Source: Anaeromassilibacillus sp. An172 (GTDB lineage Bacteria > Bacillota > Clostridia > Oscillospirales > Acutalibacteraceae). From it: 64,000 nt of DNA. The stretch lies in assembly GCF_002160515.1 (NCBI RefSeq), contig NZ_NFKS01000001.1, forward strand, positions 1 to 64,000, given 5' to 3'. The translations under genes were made by a program, and so were the position numbers. The notes under the pieces were generated by a model. That model was given only the letters and a program-made list of their open reading frames with translations. It was not told the DNA's origin and made no database searches. This document shows positions 62,126 through 64,000 of this stretch, piece after piece (within the stretch, counting starts at the first letter, position 1; every line of letters begins with the position of its first letter).

Positions 62126-62956
62126 GTGAAAGACAATAATATTTTTAATACAACTCCAATTACAAAAATAAGGCCTACTATAGAATTTTTTCTGGGTGCT
62201 GATACCGAACATGACAAAACCATTGAGTGTGGTGTTTTAGAAAAAACCTTAGAAACTGCCAAACAACTTGGTTTTGTAGATGAAAATGGAAAATCAAAAG
62301 TTGACAGAGTTTTTATGTATAACCCTGACGCCATAGGATTGTGGATATATCAGGAGTACAAAGACTTATTTAAGCCTCTTGAAAATATTACCCAAGTTAG
62401 GGAGGACATTCTAACGGTTTATCCTCCTGTAACGCCGGTGTGTTTTGGCTCAATGTATACGGGAATGAAGCCTGAAAATCATGGGATTCTTAAATATGAA
62501 AAACCTGTTTTGCAGGTAAACACCATTTTCGATTTTTTACCCTCAGTAGGTAAAAAGGTAGCTATAGTCTGCACTCAGGGGGATTCTATAGCCGAGATTT
62601 TTAAGGGCAGAAAGGTAGACTATTTTATTTATCCAACCATTGACCGGTGCAACAAAAAGGCGGAAGAGCTGATAATTGCGGACAATCACGACCTTATAGT
62701 TTTGTATAACGGTAATTATGACTACTACATGCACAGGTTTACACCAAAGGGTAGAAAATCCATAAACGAGCTTAGAAAAAATATTGATACCTATTGCGCA
62801 CTTTATGAGCTAATTAAAGAAAACTGGAAACAGCATAGAACTTTTATGGCGTTTGCTCCGGACCACGGATGTCACAGAAGTATTTTTCCTCCCGGAAATC
62901 ATGGAAAGAATATACCAAAGGATATGAATACAGTACATTTCTATACTTTTATATGA
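62126..62956 (+). CDS. Alkaline phosphatase superfamily / nucleotide pyrophosphatase-like protein
   Basis: 276 residues starting at GTG 62126 (the preceding ATG is followed by TGA). Metal-binding motifs of the phosphodiesterase branch are visible: the Asp in MYNPDAIGLWIY, the nucleophile region YPPVTPVCFGSMYTGMKPEN, HD-like NYDYYMHRFTP, and APDHGCHR near the C-terminus. It has no signal peptide, so it acts in the cytoplasm, unlike many family members. It is shorter than typical nucleotide pyrophosphatases (about 400 residues), so it may be a minimal version. It follows an amino acid permease in one operon; the substrate is unknown. Confidence 0.75.
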   Translation: MKDNNIFNTTPITKIRPTIEFFLGADTEHDKTIECGVLEKTLETAKQLGFVDENGKSKVDRVFMYNPDAIGLWIYQEYKDLFKPLENITQVREDILTVYPPVTPVCFGSMYTGMKPENHGILKYEKPVLQVNTIFDFLPSVGKKVAIVCTQGDSIAEIFKGRKVDYFIYPTIDRCNKKAEELIIADNHDLIVLYNGNYDYYMHRFTPKGRKSINELRKNIDTYCALYELIKENWKQHRTFMAFAPDHGCHRSIFPPGNHGKNIPKDMNTVHFYTFI

Positions 62957-62975
62957 GGCTTTTGAGGGGTAGAAA

Positions 62976-63248
62976 ATGGAATTATTAAACATAGTAAAAA
63001 ATACGATTGCGACAAAAATAATAATAGGGTCGTTTGTTGTTAATACATTAACAACCCTTTGCGCTTCCGGAATAGTCTATTGCTGTCCAAATTCAGCGTT
63101 AATAACGGCAATTATTGCAGTCGGATTGATATTTTCACCGATTATAATTTTAAACATATATTATGTCTGGAACACACAGCGGAAGTACAAAACTATTGAT
63201 GTTATAATATCTGCGGTTACAGCGGTTTTTCATTTGATAATAATATAA
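62976..63248 (+). CDS. Small two- to three-helix membrane protein
   Basis: 90 residues with hydrophobic helices at about 10-33, 38-62 and 75-90, separated by a short basic loop (WNTQRKYKTID). A GAGGGG ribosome-binding site lies 8 nt before the ATG. It starts 19 nt after the phosphodiesterase-like gene, so it is probably in the same operon. I do not recognise its family. Confidence 0.6.
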   Translation: MELLNIVKNTIATKIIIGSFVVNTLTTLCASGIVYCCPNSALITAIIAVGLIFSPIIILNIYYVWNTQRKYKTIDVIISAVTAVFHLIII

Positions 63249-63375
63249 TTTTTGATATATAAAAAAATAATGCCGGTTGACCGTTTTACATTGCTGTATT
63301 TGACTTTTCCGCTGTGCATTGGAGGCTTGAACTTTGTAAGAGGATATAAAGGAAGACCATTTTTATAGAGACAAC

Positions 63376-63513
63376 ATGGAAAACAGAAGGATACCTAAAA
63401 TTACTGTCATGAAAATTTTTACTGTAGTAGTTATTTTAGTCTGTATTGCCTCTGTGATTATGTGTATTTTGAATTATTATGATTTTTCTATATTTAATGA
63501 TATAGGAGCGTAA
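63376..63513 (+). CDS. Putative 45-residue single-pass membrane peptide
   Basis: An open frame of 45 codons with a basic N-terminus (NRRIPK), one hydrophobic helix (about residues 14-33) and a short polar tail. Its ribosome-binding site (AGAG) is weak. Between it and the previous gene, the frame ending at 63368 encodes LTFPLCIGGLNFVRGYKG-like sequence without a start codon, which may be a remnant. It is included because its composition and position look real, but it could be chance. Confidence 0.35.
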   Translation: MENRRIPKITVMKIFTVVVILVCIASVIMCILNYYDFSIFNDIGA

Positions 63514-63556
63514 CCAACAGTAAAACTCTATAAATCCAATATTTAAAAAACTATCA

Positions 63557-63601
63557 AAAATCAAACCTGTAGAATTTGTTTTATAGGTTTGATTTTTTTA
63601 T
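63557..63601 (+). terminator. Terminator downstream of the permease operon
   Basis: An 11-bp stem AAATCAAACCT / AGGTTTGATTT with a 16-nt loop, followed by TTTTATTT. Confidence 0.75.
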
Positions 63602-63876
63602 TTCACACAGTACTTAAAAGGTTTCTAAAAAACTGAATATGATGAAAATTATCATTGATATCTTAATCATTTAAGGTGTTGTATTTAAAAACTGTTTAAA
63701 AGCCAATTAAATCTAATTTATTGTTTAAATATATAGAAATATAGATATCTCGCTTTTTATTTTAATTGATGAAGTTAGGTGTATAAAACACATGGAATTT
63801 TGTATTTAACCGCAAAAAGAATTAAACATAACAATAAATAATAGTCTAAATTTAATAAAACAATACAAGAAAATTA

Positions 63877-63904
63877 TTGAAAAAAATTACCTTAAGAGTA
63901 TAAT
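63877..63904 (+). promoter_or_regulatory. Promoter of the right-edge gene
   Basis: TTGAAA (63877-63882), 16-bp spacer, TATAAT (63899-63904), about 45 nt upstream of the start codon at 63958. Confidence 0.65.
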
Positions 63905-63957
63905 GTAAACTATATAAAGTGGTACATTTGTAAAAAAATATATTGCAGGAAAGGAGA

Positions 63958-64000
63958 ATGGATAATAGCAATATTTTGCAAAACTTTATGCCGCTTATGT
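63958..64000 (+). CDS. Partial CDS at the window end
   Basis: An ATG preceded by AAGGAG (63951-63956, spacing short) and a consensus promoter opens a frame MDNSNILQNFMPLM that continues past the window. Too little is present to recognise a family. Confidence 0.6.
   Translation, partial: MDNSNILQNFMPLM

Larger units (their letters stand above)
63514..63957 (+). other. AT-rich intergenic region at the right edge
   Basis: 444 bp without a clear gene. It contains a terminator (63557-63601) and the promoter of the last, partial gene (63877-63904). The part between them is extremely AT-rich with no notable repeat. Confidence 0.6.

Noticed and set aside
63271-63303. Short ORF starting ATGCCGGTTGACC
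   Set aside because: It stops after ten codons, and the plausible membrane-like sequence lies in another frame without a start codon, so it is at most a remnant.

Overview
The window is one contiguous piece of a low-GC, anaerobic Firmicutes chromosome, most likely a gut Clostridia of the Ruminococcaceae/Oscillospiraceae type. This is inferred from several things: a V-type ATPase instead of an F-type, class III (oxygen-sensitive) ribonucleotide reductase, a flavodiiron protein, GTP-dependent PEP carboxykinase, two very large secreted carbohydrate-active proteins ending in dockerin modules, AGGAGG-type ribosome binding sites, and consensus sigma-A promoters. No rRNA, tRNA, insertion sequence, prophage or CRISPR array was seen.

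Layout. 1-8.8 kb (minus strand): nine-gene V-type ATPase operon with a consensus promoter and double terminators. 8.9-15.3 kb: UPF0210/UPF0237 pair, PHP phosphoesterase, RING/zinc-ribbon membrane protein, release factor 2 (without the usual programmed frameshift) and cofactor-independent phosphoglycerate mutase. 15.5-20.4 kb: membrane-bound XRE regulator, a MerR-controlled ABC exporter, and a FetAB-like exporter. 20.4-27 kb (minus): ATP-grasp protein, small DUF3784-like membrane protein, nrdD-nrdG with two NrdR boxes, and PutP. 27.2-33 kb (plus): alr-polA-protein phosphatase-rimI-tsaD. 33.4-35.2 kb: pckG. 35.3-41 kb (minus): a 1907-residue GH2 beta-galactosidase-like enzyme with a dockerin. 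41.5-43.3 kb: flavodiiron-flavin reductase-rubredoxin fusion.

43.4-53.7 kb is accessory: an sdpRI-like autorepressor/immunity pair, AraC and LysR regulators, a small redox/acetyltransferase/lipoprotein operon, an Lsa-family ABC-F ribosome-protection protein with a transcription-attenuating leader, an Imm-5-like protein, a GNAT-alcohol dehydrogenase fusion, a Nudix hydrolase and SstT. 53.8-60.8 kb holds a second dockerin-tailed secreted protein with an unrecognised glycosidase-like core, followed by a MalT/LuxR-type regulator. 61-64 kb has an amino acid permease, an alkaline-phosphatase-superfamily protein, small membrane peptides and the first codons of a gene that runs off the window.

The most interesting signal is the leader of the Lsa-type ABC-F gene (48105-48361). 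A consensus promoter, a six-codon leader ORF and a strong terminator sit just before the gene's ribosome binding site. The last codons of the leader ORF and the 3' arm of the terminator are near-copies of each other, and both can pair with the same intervening segment. This predicts a ribosome-stalling antibiotic sensor. Other notable signals are a repeated near-palindrome upstream of the GH2 gene, an 11-bp direct repeat upstream of the second dockerin protein, two NrdR boxes set unusually far apart, and a 21-bp palindrome over the promoter of the DUF3784-like gene.
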